DNA of 64,000 nt from Mesorhabditis belari (taxonomy: Eukaryota; Nematoda; Chromadorea; Rhabditida; Rhabditidae): assembly GCA_958450365.1 (NCBI GenBank), contig CAUEEP010000904.1, forward strand, positions 806,001 to 870,000. Direction: 5' to 3'. This document shows positions 46,581 through 59,118 of the stretch, in pieces (positions within the stretch are counted from its first letter, which is position 1; every line of letters starts with the position of its first letter). The position numbers and the translations under genes are program-made. A model generated the notes under the pieces. The model was not told where the DNA came from. It did not search any database and was given only the letters and a program-made list of their open reading frames with translations.

Positions 46581-47149
46581 ATTCAAAACAAAGTGTGCAA
46601 ATTTTGAAAAATAAAATTTATTGACAATTCCTGAAAGCTAATTTAATGATCAGTTGATAATAAGCTTTAGGAAAAGAAATTTTTAAAGTCTAAAATCAAA
46701 ATCAATGACTCAAAATGAATTTGTGAAGAAATTTTGATTATTCTGGCACCTGTTAGCCATCTTAACGTGAAAAGAGGTCCCAAATTATCCGAAAGGAAAC
46801 AATTTTCCCCCTTTTCCCCCTTTTCCCCCTTTTCCCCCTTTTCTTTTCTCTTTCGTCCAAATTTGGCGTTCCTTTTGCCGCACAAAGGACGAATCTCTGC
46901 TGGATTCCAGAGACTTTAACCTTTTATCCTTTAAGATATTCAATAATGGAGTTGGGCTTCGAGAAATGCACAATTGATTCGTTTTTAAGTGGACTTGAAA
47001 AAAGGGTTGACTATTTGAAAATGGTAACTGGAATTTTTGCAGTTGCAGAGTTGCAGAGTTGCAGAGTTGCAAAAATTTCTTGAAAACTTTGAGAGAGTAA
47101 GGTGAATAGGTTGAAATTACTCAAATTTCACAAATTTGATTTCTCATAA

Positions 47150-47390
47150 TGACGAGTGCGGAGTGTCGCGTAGTCTAGCTTTGAACGAGTTTTTCTCGAC
47201 ACTGGCTTATGCTACAATGTGCACAAAAGTATCAAAAAAATAGCCCTGAATTTCAGCTATTTTTTGATACCTAAACCGTCATTGTAGCATAAGCCAGTGT
47301 CGAGAAAAACTCGTTCAAAGCTAGACTACGCGACGCTCCGCACCGTCATTATGGCTGTGGGAACTATTACAGTATTTACGGTAATTTCAA
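47150..47390. mobile_element. MITE family 3, copy 1 (palindromic)
   Basis: The arms with TCTAGCTTTGAACGAGTTTT and TGTCGAGAAAAACTCGTTCA fold about 47250. The right end is TATTACAGTATTTACGGT. It is related to 57410-57832. Confidence 0.82.
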
Positions 47391-47594
47391 ATTTCACTTT
47401 CTCTAGTTCTTATAAAACTCTTTTCCAATTCATTTATTAACTTAAAAACCTAGAAATCTAAAAGTATTCAAATTGTCGGCTCAAAAAACGAATGACTAGC
47501 ATAAAAGTCTCTTAAATCACTACCAAATACTATTCAATTGTCAAATATTCAATGATCATCATTGAATATCTTATAAACTCTAGAATTAAAGTGA

Positions 47595-47700
47595 ACTTTC
47601 TGAACTTTCTAGAACTTTCTAGAACTCTAGAACTCTAGAACTCTAGAACTCTAGAACTCTAGAACTCTAGAACTCTAGAACTCTAGAAATCTAGAAATCT
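47595..47700. repeat. 8-bp minisatellite CTAGAACT
   Basis: About twelve head-to-tail copies, itself partly palindromic (AGTTCTAGAACT). Confidence 0.9.
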
Positions 47701-47806
47701 AGAAAGTTTTGATCCCCGAATGCTTCGATGAGATCAATTTTATCGCTTCCAAAAGGTGACAAAAAAATTTGACTTTGTTCTTCGACCTCAAATCTTCTTT
47801 TTCAGC

Positions 47807-50255
47807 TTCAAAATGAGCTTTCAGGAGAACAAAAAGCTAATATTCTAATATTAAATGCTTAATATTCTTATAAAAGTTTATAATTATAGAAAGTTTATGT
47901 AAAATTTAAGGTTTTACAATGAAAAATCGAATTTGATTGAAAAATCAAAGTTTTTAAGTGACAAAATATTGTCAGAATTAACCGAAATCCCAAATTTCTC
48001 TCAAAAATCATTTGAAAGTGACGCGCGAAAGTGACGATCGTTTTTCAAGTATGATATTTCATTGCCCAGTAGTGTAGCTGTCTCAAAATTTCGAATTCAC
48101 TGTCCCAGAGAGGGTTTGTTTCCATTTTTTTCAGCTTGAGTTCAAAATTTTTGCCTACAAATTTGCGCTCATTCAAAATTTCTATTTTTCTGAAATTTCT
48201 AATCAAATGTAGTCATTCAAAAGGAATTCTATTTTATTTTTTGAAATCTTTCTAAACGAATGACAAACTTTCAGATTGATTGAAGTTGAAATGGAAAAGT
48301 TAAAGCTCTAAAAAGATTGACGAATCGTTATCCTCAACTTTTTAGAGCTATTTTACTCGATGAAAAGGTGAAAAGGCTCTGTTGTTTGCGAAAAAAAACT
48401 TTTTCTAGACCTAGTGCAAATGTAGACAATAGGCCTGGTAAATTCGTAAATTCTCGCGGTTCTCGAGATTTAAAAAACGAGTATAAAATCCCTAATAGTA
48501 GTGCATTTCGAGGCCAAAATGCGAGTGACCAAAAAAGGAATCGAGTCACTTTAGGGACCAAAAAAGGGCACTTTTTGAAAACCCCAATAGTCGTGCACCC
48601 CGCCGAGCCGAGTTGATGACTATTTTACAGTTCCCAAGCTTTCGCAGAAGCTCAACACTGGTCGGATCACAACACTGGTCGAATCCTGTTCTTGTTCCTG
48701 GCTTAGCCTGGCCTAATTCTGGACTTGTTCCTGACCCTAGCCTGGTCGACAATTGCGACAATGAAGTCGAGGAAAACGAGTATAAAATCCATAGTAGTAG
48801 TGCACCCCGTTGAGCTGAGTTGGTGACTATTTTACAGTTCCCAAACTTTCGCAGAAGCTCAACACTCAAATCCCCCACTAGATCTCATCGTCAGCTACAT
48901 TTTCCGACCCCACATCAATAGGTTCTGATAAGCGATTCTCGAGATTTCGAGGAATTTAGGCGAAGCTTAGGGTGCACTACTATTAGAGAAAATACGATTA
49001 AATAAAAAAAGAGTAATTTTTGGAATCTATTAATTCAGCACTCAAATAGAATTGAGGGAGTGAAAGTTTTTCGAATTTTTTTTTTCCGGTGAAGGAAGAG
49101 GCGACGGGAAAAGGCGTCGTCGAGGATTAGCTTCCACTCGACACTTCATTTTTCTCTCAATAAATTCCCCCCCGGAAGTTTTGACCAAAATTTTTCAGCG
49201 CTTTTTCAGCGCTTTTGCAAAAATTTGCCTAATTAGCTTTATTGCACAAAGTTTTCTGTGCACAATTTTCGCTTTTCCCGTGAAAACTTTTGCTTTTTGC
49301 TTTTCATTGAAGAAAACATAAGATTTAGTAAAGTCAAATAGCAAAAATAGGCACTGGTGGTGGAGATTTCTCTAGCTTTTCATAGTAAAGCTTTCCTAGT
49401 TCGTTTCTGGTTCTTTTTCTGGGCATAAGGTGATGGAACAAGAAGAATAACATGTTATAAAATCTGAAGAGTCCAATAAAATACACCTATGGGCTTAAAG
49501 TAAACATTTTTAAAGAACAAACCCTTGCACCGAGCCGATGGTAAAACATTTCGAAGCCATCTCGTTTCTAAGGCTAAGAGAAATCCTTTTTTTTGAAAAG
49601 TGATAAGAAATTCGTAAACTAGATGTAATTTCGGTCTAGGAAAAGGTCTAGAAAAAGTTTTTTTTCGCAAACAACAGAGCCTTTTCACCTTTTCATCGAG
49701 TAAAATAGCTCTAAAAAGTTGAGGATAACGATTCGTCAATCTTTTTAGAGCTTTAACTTCTCCATTTCAACTTCAATCAATCTGAAAGTTTGTCATTCGT
49801 TTAGAAAGATTTCAAAAAATAAAATAGAATTCCTTTTGAATGACTACATTTGATTAGAAATTTCAGAAAAATAGAAATTTTGAATGAGCGCAAATTTGTA
49901 GGCAAAAATTTTGAACTCAAGCTGAAAAAAATGGAAACAAACCCTCTCTGGGACAGTGAATTCGAAATTTTGAGACAGCTACACTACTGGGCAATGAAAT
50001 ATCATACTTGAAAAACGATCGTCACTTTCGCGCGTCACTTTCAAATGATTTTTGAGAGAAATTTGGGATTTCGGTTAATTCTGACAATATTTTGTCACTT
50101 AAAAGCTTTGATTTTTCAATCAAATTCGATTTTTCATTGTAAAACCTTAAATTTTACATAAACTTTCTATAATTATAAACTTTTATAAGAATATTAAGCA
50201 TTTAATATTAGAATATTAGCTTTTTGTTCTCTTGAAAGCTCATTTTGAAGCTCTT
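47807..50255. mobile_element. Large inverted repeat with arms of about 600 bp
   Basis: The left arm (about 47807-48408) and right arm (about 49650-50255) are near-perfect reverse complements. For example, CACTGTCCCAGAGAGGGTTT at 48100 pairs with AAACCCTCTCTGGGACAGTG at 49939, and CTCAACTTTTTAGAGCTATT pairs with its complement near 49717. The spacer of about 1.24 kb holds family-1 MITE pieces. The short frame MTNRYPQLFRAILLDEKVKR occurs in both arms, but nothing supports it as a gene. Confidence 0.88.
48788..48996. mobile_element. MITE family 1, copy d
   Basis: TAGTAGTGCACCCCGTTGAG to GTGCACTACTATTAGAGAAA. A truncated fifth piece (48590-48660) stands just to the left, so two copies lie in tandem. 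Confidence 0.8.
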
Positions 50256-51109
50256 GAAGCTCACATTGTCCCCAAGAAATGAAAACTATTCACAGAATCC
50301 TTGAGAAGAATTCAAAGCGTTAGGAAAACGTCTGTGATGGCTTTTAGGCGATGGCCTTTAGGCGATGGCCCTTGGGGACAACTTGGGTTGAAAAAGACTG
50401 CTGGAAAGGGAGGGAAAACTTGCTCAAAAACCCACCAACTAACCCCAAATCCCCAATGACTTGTTAGATTTAAGAAAAAAGTTTAAATGAAGAAAAAGAA
50501 AGCAATGAAATAAAAGGTGTGAAAGGTGAATGACCGGAGAAACTGAGAAACTTGAAAGTTTTGTCTCTTGTAAAACAAAAGGCTAATAATCAGTCAGACG
50601 TGACGGCGGGTTGGGTTTTGAAGAGTTTTGAGAGAGAAAAAAAGGGATAAGAGCAGATCTTTGAAAGAGAATGGGTGGAGAGCTGTGAAGAGGACCCAGC
50701 ACAATAGTTGCTGAAAGATTTATGCCCCGTGTGCACTGCCATCCCCCATTCTTTCGACTTCTCCCCATTGCATCGTCCTTCTACAAGTCGTTTCTTCCTT
50801 CTCTTCAAAGAAGACTAACTGCGGAAAAACCATAAGTTGAGTTTAGAAGTGACCAAGAATCGACTTTCTGGGGACTTGAGAGAAATTCTTGAAAAGGAAA
50901 CTAGAAAATTCGGGTTTTTCTCGGAAATTCGGGTCTTTTCATTGTAAAAAGCTATCATATAAAGCCAATTTGATTATCTGAGGACTTTTCTTAGGACAAA
51001 TAGTTAAAATAAACTCCACCAATAGATTCTACGACCATGAAAACCCTAGGGCACAAATTTTTAAGCATGAAATCTCAGTTGGCAATCATCAGAACAAAAG
51101 AAAAAGTGA

Positions 51110-51400
51110 CTGGGAAGGTGTTCTTTGTGCTAGAGCCCAATCGCTCGTCATCTGGCACAAATCCCCAATAGATAGTCGCTCTCTTTTCCACTCCTTAACG
51201 TTTTTGGCGGGTAAAGCGAGTGGTGTGAGTCGAGAGGTGAGTCGGTTCCGCTGGGAAGGAGTTCTTTATGTGCGACCCCAATCGCTCGTCGTCTGGCACA
51301 CGTCCCCGATAGATAGCCGTTGTCTTTTGCGCTCCTTAATCATTCTGGCGAGTGAAGCGAGTGAGTCGCTTCCGCTGCCCTTCCGCGGCGTCACTCTTCC
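51110..51400 (+). repeat. Direct duplication of about 130 bp, unknown family
   Basis: CCCAATCGCTCGTCRTCTGG through ACTCCTTAA.GTT.TGGCG occurs at about 51137 and again at about 51277. It is GC-richer than its flanks and no protein is recognised. Confidence 0.7.
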
Positions 51401-52366
51401 CAAATGTTCTGTTTATTGTTGCGTCACTGTTCCCAAATAAAATCGAACGATTTTGTCTTTTGCTTTGACTGTAATTTTTTAAGCCATTGTATTGCCCAAA
51501 CCACTGGACCAATTCCGTTCCCAAATTCGGCTATACTCTTGCTAGAATTTCCATGTGCCGATGGATTGGCTTATCAAAAAATTCTGCAATATATGTCAAA
51601 GCTCGAGAATACATGTAAAAAGAAATCAAATTTCTTTCGATTTTGCACTTTGGTTTTGCCATTGGCTTTTTTGGCTTTGGTTTAGCTTTTCACAATGAAA
51701 AGACCCGAATTTCCGAGAAGAACCAAATTCGAGTCTTCGTCATTACGCAGAACATCTTTATGCGAATTTATTCAAACTTAGACTTCAATGCAAATTCCTC
51801 TGAATGAAGCACTCGACTTTTCAGATTTTCATCAAAATTTCGTTTGCTTTCTAAATTGCTTTAAGAACAATCGGCGCAACCAAAATTCGATGCTCTCCAA
51901 TAAAGAAACGATCTTAAACCCTTTTAGGAAAACTGAAAAAAAAAGCCAACTTCTCTATCTTAATTATGAAAGAGCGTTCCACCCTTCATTTCCAGACTCA
52001 ATTTTCCCCCTTTCCTTTTCATATAAAGTCTATTTTCTTGCCAGAAAAATTTACAGGAATCCGGGGAATTTGTGAGGGAAAATGGGCAAACTGTGAAGCT
52101 AGGAGAGCCTAAATTAAGAGCCCAAATTTTCGGAGTAAGCATTAAGATTTTTTTAAAGTTTCCTTCGTAGTTTATTTTTACGAAAAACACGGTTTTCACT
52201 CTCGAATTTGCGCTTGAAAGTCAACCGAAATTGATTTTTAAAAAATGGAAATTAAATAAAGAAACACTTTTTATTTCGAGCAAAAGCCTAGATTAATTGA
52301 TGAATTTGCTATTACGCAACGAAAGTACGAAAAGAAGCGAAAAGATCTTCTGGAAAGCTTAATTCA

Positions 52367-52570
52367 GCCTGTAGGACAGACTGAACAGCCTGTGGGACTG
52401 ACTGGACAGCCTGTAGGACTGACTGGATAGCCTGTGGGACTGACTGGATAGCCTGTGGGACTGACTGGACAGCCTGTGGGACTGACTGGACAGCCTGTGG
52501 GACTGACTGGACAGCCTGTAGGACAGACTGCACAGCCTGTGGGACTGACTAGACAGACTGGACAGCCTGT
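52367..52570. repeat. 21-bp minisatellite
   Basis: About nine copies of CAGCCTGTGGGACTGACTGG plus A. It lies directly beside a family-2 MITE relic (52165-52345). Confidence 0.92.
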
Positions 52571-52854
52571 AGAACTTCACAAGATCTTTCTTTAAACTAA
52601 TCAACAATATCAACAACAATATGCTAGTAATGTGGCTTCATTTTCAAATATTGAATTGATCATTTTTGGCTACAAGTTGAACTATCATATAGTGAACTAT
52701 CAAAAGATCAAAGAATTTACTTAAAAACTGTAAAAGAATTGAGTCCAAAAAAGGAGTGCTTTGAGAAAAACACGGAAAAAAAAGGCTGAAATCGAGTAAA
52801 TCAAGTGGCTATCTTCTTTTGGCGGCTCTCTTGGTGGGCTCCTCTTTGGGATCT

Positions 52855-52935
52855 CTTCCTCCTCTTCCCCTCTTCCCCTTCTTCCCCTCTTCCCCTTCTC
52901 CCCTTCTTCCCTTCTTCCCCTCTTCCCCACCCTTC
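52855..52935. repeat. Polypyrimidine tract
   Basis: Runs of CTTCCCC on the + strand, about 80 bases with almost no purines. Confidence 0.85.
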
Positions 52936-53404
52936 CCCCCTTTGAACTCCCATTTATTCACGCGCCGAAATTCACCCACACTATTTTTCAAAGAAAGAAA
53001 ATAAAGAACTCCATCCAACAAAGCCGTTCTTCAACCATTCCGAATTTGCGATTTAAGCCGAAATGTCAATAAAATCTTTGGATAAGTTATGCTCAACTCT
53101 GAAAGATCATTTCTAGGTGTCATTGAGATTTATGAGGGTTGAGGATTTGAACTGTACAGGAAACTGTACCTATTTATCCTATTTTATGTATAGATTTATG
53201 GCTTACCTATTTATTCTACCTTTACTGAAATTTCCTTTACTTTCCTCTTTACTGAAACTGCAAACAATTTGGAAACAATTTGCAAGCAATTTGCAAACAA
53301 TCTTTTGACTTGCTATTGATTTTCGAGGAACTGGCTTAATAATTTGATCTCATGAAGCTTGAAAATGTGATTTTAGAGACAAAGTCTACCAATTTTTAAC
53401 CCTA

Positions 53405-53605
53405 ACGATTCTAGGATTTTCTAGAATTGTCTCGAAAATGATTCTAGAATTTTCTAGAATTCTAGAATCCCTGATTTTAGAATATTTTGAATTGTTCTTT
53501 TGAATGAATTGGTCTTTTGAATGAATTGAATCTTCGAATGGATTGTTCTTTTGAACGAATTGGTCTTTTGAATGAATTTGAATCTTTGAATGGATTGAGC
53601 AACTA
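53405..53605. repeat. TTCTAGAATT and GAATTGGTCTTTTGAATG repeats
   Basis: Two adjacent short tandem arrays. The second has five imperfect copies of about 22 bp. Confidence 0.8.
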
Positions 53606-54257
53606 AAGAACCGTGAGAAATAAGAAAATAGAAAGATTTGATTAAAGAGTTTTAAAATATCTGAGAAATTTAGGAACAGACAAGAGGCCTTTTTTTCTTT
53701 GAACAAAAATGCGACGATCGGGGATTGACCAAGAGAAAAGAATTTGGAGAAAAGAACGAAAAGGGTAACTCGAAACCAAACGGGAGAAATCCTGAAAAGA
53801 CTTTCTGAGAAGATCGGGGATAAAACGAAGAAATGAGGAATCAAAACGAGGAGAAGAGCACGAGCTTTTTGTAAATCTTTTTTTAGAGTTTTTTAGAGTT
53901 TTTTTAGAGTTTTTTAGAGAAATCATAAACCTTTTAATGAAATCATTTGATAGTTTTGAAAAAGGGCGGTTAATTTGCACAGAGAACATCTCTTTTATGT
54001 TCTCTGTACTTCAAACTCTCTGCACTCTGTACTTCTGTACAAAACTCTGCACAAAATTTCTAAGTGAAGCCTCTAAAGCGATGGTTTAACAATTTTCTTT
54101 GAAAAGAACACTTTAACCAACGAATTAGACTAAAATCGGGGAAATGGCAATCGGCCGATTGCACGAATGGATTGCCGAATGCACGAACGACCATCGTTTT
54201 GTTCAATCGAATTAAATGGTACATGCAAAAGAAATGCGGATTTCAACATTTTCATTC

Positions 54258-54635
54258 ATAAATTTCCAACGATAGAAATCTGATATCGATGAATGTTATT
54301 AACTAGTTGAAAGTTGTAAATCTCCTCTACAAAATAGGCTAAAAAGTGTTTCAATTGATCGAAGCATTGAAGAAATTTCGAGGCCGAAATGCGAGTGACC
54401 AAAAAAGGGCACTTTTTGAAAACCCCAATAGTAGTGCACCCCGGCCGAGCCGAGTTGATGACTATTTTACAGTTCCCAAGCTTTCGCAGAAGCTCAACAC
54501 TCTTCTCCCCCACTAGATCTCATCATCAGCTACATTTTCCGACCCCACATCGATAGGTTCTGATAAGCGGTTCTCGAGATTTCGAGCAATTTAGACGAGG
54601 CCCAGCGTGCACTACTATTAGAGAAAATACGGTAT
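54258..54635. mobile_element. Dispersed segment plus MITE family 1, copy e
   Basis: 54258-54425 matches 13258-13470. 54425-54635 is a family-1 MITE (AATAGTAGTGCACCCCGG to TATTAGAGAAAATACGGTA). The junction at GAAAACCCCAATAGT is the same as at 48585, so the pair has moved or duplicated as a unit. Confidence 0.82.
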
Positions 54636-54775
54636 GTTTCTTAATTCAGAAAAACGTATATACCCCGATCATTACAGACATTAATTGTCAAAAAGTAAGC
54701 TCTTTGCTTCTACAGTGGTCCGAGGAAGGCTCGGTAATTAAAATTGAAACCTGATATGATATATATGAGATCAAA

Positions 54776-55027
54776 GGTCCGATCTAGAAATCCGTCCAAT
54801 CTAGACTGATCGGATCAATCGGACGTCCGATCTAGAGTGAAGTGAGGTCAAGCATCCGATCCAGAATCAAGCTGATCACTCTAAAGCAGACGTCTGTGAT
54901 TTAGAGTGATCGGCTACATAGATTTAGAGTGATCGGCTTGATTTTAAATTGGATCTTTGACCTCACTTCAATCTAGATCGTCCGATCTAGAATCAGTCTA
55001 GATTGTACGAATTTCTAGATTGGACGT
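54776..55027. repeat. Foldback element, about 250 bp
   Basis: ATCTAGAAATCCGTCCAATC pairs with GATTGTACGAATTTCTAGAT. GAAGTGAGGTCAA is inverted as TTTGACCTCACTTC. The loop is near 54900. Confidence 0.82.
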
Positions 55028-55031
55028 GGCA

Positions 55032-55255
55032 TACCGTATTCTCTCTAATAGTAGTGCATCCCGGCGAGCCGAGTTGGTGACTATTTTACAGTTCCCAAGC
55101 TTTCGCAGAAGCTTAACACTCTAATCCCCCACTGGATCTCATCGTCAGCTACATTTTCCGATCCCACATCGATAGGTTCTGATAAGTGGTTCTCGAGATT
55201 TCGAGGAATTTAGGCGAGGCCCAGGGTGCACTACTATTAGAGAAAATATGGCATT
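55032..55255. mobile_element. MITE family 1, copy f
   Basis: TACCGTATTCTCTCTAATAG to CTACTATTAGAGAAAATATG. It is full length, about 400 bases from copy e. Confidence 0.87.
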
Positions 55256-56434
55256 TTTACCACAAAAACGCTTTGCATTGATGGCATTTCACCCGTGAAA
55301 CATTTGAGTTTTTAAAAAAGTCAATGAAATTTCACAAAAACAAAGCGAAATGAGATGAAATCAAAGAAAATCAAAGCAAAATCAAAGGAAATCAAAGTGA
55401 AATCTCAGGGGATCTCATTTTTGACGATTTCCTCGATTCATGCAAATCCTTGGCTCTAAGTTTGACTCGAAACAAGAATTCTGCGAACTACAGCAACGTA
55501 CAGTACCAGTCAAAATCGTGCTCTTTTGAGGGATTTTAACTTTAGATGTAGACATCGTAGATATATAAGCGCTAGACAGCGCTAGATATCATCTGAAAGC
55601 TTTCATTTAACTCTACAAGATGTACTATAACAGGAAAAGGGTAGTTTTATTCAACTTTTAGGCGCTTGAATCAAAGCGAAAGCCGTCAAAGCTATCAAAG
55701 TGATTCTGGATGATTTTCAGGGCAATTTTTGAAGTACCAGAGTCACCAGAGTCGTTCAAAACGTTTTGAAATCATCTTTTTCGGAAAGAACTTTAAAAAG
55801 AACCCAAGAAAAGCGATTTTTGATAAATTATAGCATGTTTTTAATGAAGAGAATATTTAGAGAAAGAGAGTTCGAGAAAGAGATCATCTTCAAGGAGTTA
55901 ACCTGCTTTTTAACGCAGAAGTTGACATGCTTTATGTAAATTTTTTTAATTCCAAGGGGATGACTCAATTGTTGGCTTGGGTAAGGATTTATAGTAAAAG
56001 AAAAAGACGCTAGTTTGTTTGTTTTGCGCGGATTTGATCGATTGATTGATCGGTCGATTGATCGATTCAAATCCCATTGATTCAAGTGCTTTTTTTAGGC
56101 TTAAATAGTACCAATATTATGATAGTCAACAGTAAAGATTGATAAGGAATTGCACAAGAGTCACGAGCTACCATCAAACTTGAGCTTGAGCTTGAGCAAA
56201 GTCTATAGACTCTACAGTCTATAGCTCAAGTTTGAAGGTAGCTATAATAGCTATAATGAAAGCTATTAAACATTGAAAGCTCAAGAAAAACAACAGTGAT
56301 TGTCATGTTGACAAATCGAAAAGCTCTAGAATAAGTGAACAATTATAATAGCGTATGTTAAAATCTAAAAGAAGACAGAGAAAACAAAGAAAACAAAGAA
56401 AACAAGGATCTCTATTTCTATCAAAATCACAAAC

Positions 56435-56501
56435 CAGAATTGTCTCCTCTCGTTTTCCATTTGACATCGATGAGCAACCATAAACGCTCGAGAAGAAACA
56501 T
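56435..56501 (-). CDS. Candidate alternative first exon I of the K2P gene
   Basis: ATG 56501 encodes 22 residues (MFLLERLWLLIDVKWKTRGD plus NS) to donor TCTG|GTTTGT (56435), phase 1. It is short, so chance is a real alternative. The hydrophobic start could be a signal-like or amphipathic segment. Confidence 0.35.
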
Positions 56502-56949
56502 TGCACGGAATTACTCCAGAAGTTCTTTTTGCTGTCTCTTTTTAAGCTTAGAGAAAAAATGATCATAAGACAAAAAAAAAATAAAGAAAAGGATATCCGA
56601 TATTTTTCTTTTTAAAGACGAACAAAGGAACTCTTCTCCTTTCTATTTTTTCGCTTTTTCCAATTCATTTACCCATGCATTGCCCACTGCTTCTCCCAAT
56701 AAATAGGGCCATTTTTAGTGCCAGAAAAATGGAGTAATAGGGTTGAATGTTTACTGTAAGTTTGAAGAAACAAAAGCTTGATGAACTATAGTTTAAATCT
56801 AGCACAGCTTCAAGTTGGATAGCTGCTGAGAAAGCTGAGAGCTCCTTTTGATTTCCTGAATTGTTCCTTTTGATTCTGCTTTAGCTTTACGATAATAGAA
56901 GCATAGAATCTCTGTCTGAAATCGGATAAATCTTGAATTGAACAAGTAA

Positions 56950-57285
56950 GAGATACAAAAATACAGCTACGAGTACAAGAAGCTACGAGTAAAAGTAGTA
57001 CAAGTAGCTACGAGTACAAGTAGTACAAGTAGCTACGAGTACAAGTAGTACAAGTAGTACAAGTAGCTATGAGTACAAGTAGTACAAGTAGCTACGAGTA
57101 CAAGTAGTACAAGTAGCTACGAGTACAAGTAGTACAAGTAGCTGCGAGTACAAGTAGTACAAGTAGCTACGAGTACAAGTAGTACAAGTAGCTATGAGTA
57201 CAAGTAGTACAAGTAGCTGCGAGTACAAGTAGTACAAGTAGCTACGAGTACAAGTAGTACAAGTAGCTACGAGTACAAGCACTGA
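56950..57285. repeat. Minisatellite of about 25 bp
   Basis: Copies of GAGTACAAGTAGTACAAGTA plus GCTAC, with CTATG and CTGCG variants, about eleven units. Confidence 0.92.
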
Positions 57286-57409
57286 AATTCTAAAGCTTCA
57301 CGAACTCTTTTCCTAGCTTTTCCTAGCTATATTTCCGTTGACTCTCTTCAGGATCCAAACCAAAACCGCATTAGGTATCAGTAAACAATTGGCACCTAAT
57401 ACAGCTACC

Positions 57410-57832
57410 GTAAATACTGTAATAGTACCCCACCCCCCTCGTACAGTCGCGTAGTCGCAAAAGTTTTTAGTATTTCATTTTTTGCAAAGCACCCATACTT
57501 TCAAAAAATACGTCTTTGGTATCAAAAAATAGCCCTGAATTTCAGCTATTTTTTGATACCTAAGCGCGCATTGTAGCATAAACCAGTGTCGAGAAAAACG
57601 CGTTTTTTCGGGATTGTTGCGTAGTCTAACTTTAAACATCCCGTTCTCCGCGCTGCTTTATGCTACGATGCGCACTTTGGTATCAAAAAATAGCCCTGAA
57701 TTTCAGCTATTTTTTGATACCTAAGCGCGCATTGTAGCATAAACCAGTGTCGAGAAAAACGCGTCCAAAGTTAGACTACGCAACGCTCCGCACCGTCATT
57801 ATGGGGGTGGGGTACTATTACAGTATTTACGG
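57410..57832. mobile_element. MITE family 3, copy 2 (tandem palindromes)
   Basis: The ends are ACCGTAAATACTGTAATAGT and TATTACAGTATTTACGGT. Inside, two copies of ATAGCCCTGAATTTCAGCTA form hairpin centres (57532 and 57703), so two palindromes are fused. Confidence 0.85.
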
Positions 57833-57889
57833 TATGATATTGGTTCAACGATTATCTAAATTACTCAAATTCGTTCACGATTTTTGTTC

Positions 57890-58185
57890 TTTATTTTAAA
57901 TAAGTCAAAGATAAGCCAAACAATAAAGAAGGAATTGACATGAACAATAAAGAAGGACGGATTTCTGGAGAGGGGATGGAATCCTCGACCTTTCCAGACA
58001 ATTGCTCTAAACACTGAACTATCCGATACCTTAACTTGCCAAGAGAAAGAAGGAAAGATAAGGGAGGAAAGGAAGAAAGGAAGGAAAGAAGGAAAAACAA
58101 GGGAGAAAGAAAGAAAGAAGGAAAGACAAGGGAGAAAAAGAAAGGAAGGAAGGAAGAAAGAAAGAAAGAAAGAAGAAAATACCTG
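57890..58185 (-). mobile_element. tRNA-headed SINE with GAAAGAAG tail
   Basis: Read on the - strand, GGTATCGGATAGTTCAGTGT and GGTCGAGGATTCCATCCCC match the head at 15080. The region upstream of the head on that strand is a GAAAGAAGGAAA microsatellite (58045-58180). Confidence 0.72.
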
Positions 58186-58539
58186 AATCTTCAGAATCGT
58201 CCTATTTGAAAATCAGAACCAAAATATTAGTAATCAAGAAGTAAAGGAATTGGCAAAGCTTTTTAGGACAACGCTGCTTAAGTCAACTATTTTTTAAGAA
58301 AACTCTCCCTAGATTACGTTGCTTTCACTATAGGCAGCTAGTAAAATTGATGCCTTCATGCTGGCGTTCATGCTTTATGCCGTTTTTAATGCTGAGAAAA
58401 CTCATGCCAAGAAAACTCATGCTCAGTTATCTTTTACTTTTTCTAAAAAAAGTACTAAGGTACTTGTAATTTTGTTCTAGAAAATTTCTAGAAGATGCTC
58501 GACTTTTTTTCGTTTATTTGTTGATTTGTGAGCGTGCTG

Positions 58540-58800
58540 CATTAGATAGATTATAAAAATAACCGAAAAAAGCTTAAAAAAGCCTCTTACAAGCTGTTAA
58601 AAGCTATCCTATACTCGCGTAAATCAATCTAACACTTAATAAAATATAAAAATGACCGAAAAAAGCTTAAAAAAGCCTCTTACAAGCTATTAAAAGCTAT
58701 CCTATAATCGAGTAAATCAATCTAAAGCTTAATAAAATATAAAACTAACCGACAAAAGCTTAAAAACCTCTTACAAGCTGTTAAACGGCATAAAGCATAA
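58540..58800. repeat. About 105-bp tandem repeat
   Basis: Two and a half copies of a unit containing GAAAAAAGCTTAAAAAAGCC, CTCTTACAAGCT and AAAGCTATCCTATA, with 90% or better visual identity. Confidence 0.85.
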
Positions 58801-58850
58801 AGCATAAAGCATGAATTCTCCTAGCTACCACCACTTTATCAAGCACTAAC

Positions 58851-59118
58851 CTTTAAGCGTATGTGTTGCTGCATGTTGCTGTGTGACAACATGTTGCTGC
58901 TTGATCGGCAGTCCTTTCCTCAGTGGTAACGGATTGAACATCGCCCATCCTATCGGATTATTGGGTGGGGTCAACGGTGCATTCATAACAGTGATTGGAG
59001 GCTCTGTGGGTGGTGGCAGAACTAGAGACGGGCCTGGCAAGGCATCCTTTCGTGTGGAGCCCCTTCGGATCCCCAGCTGCGTCTCGGCCATCAAATGCGC
59101 CGACATTGATTGTAGCAT
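58851..59118 (-). CDS. Candidate alternative first exon B of the K2P gene
   Basis: ATG 59118 encodes 89 residues (MLQSMSAHLMAETQLGIRRG, GPSLVLPPPTEPPITVMNAP, NNPIGWAMFNPLPLRKGLPI, ending HAATHTLK) to donor AAAG|GTTAGT (58851), phase 1. It is proline-rich with Gln/His near the end. Base composition clearly differs from its flanks. The frame is open further left to a stop, with CTTGAAG before the ATG, so it could also be an internal exon starting in phase 0. Confidence 0.6.

Noticed and set aside
50583..50808. Two overlapping - strand frames of 61-72 codons
   Set aside because: No donor in a suitable phase and no domain. The compositional change is noted as a possible promoter island.
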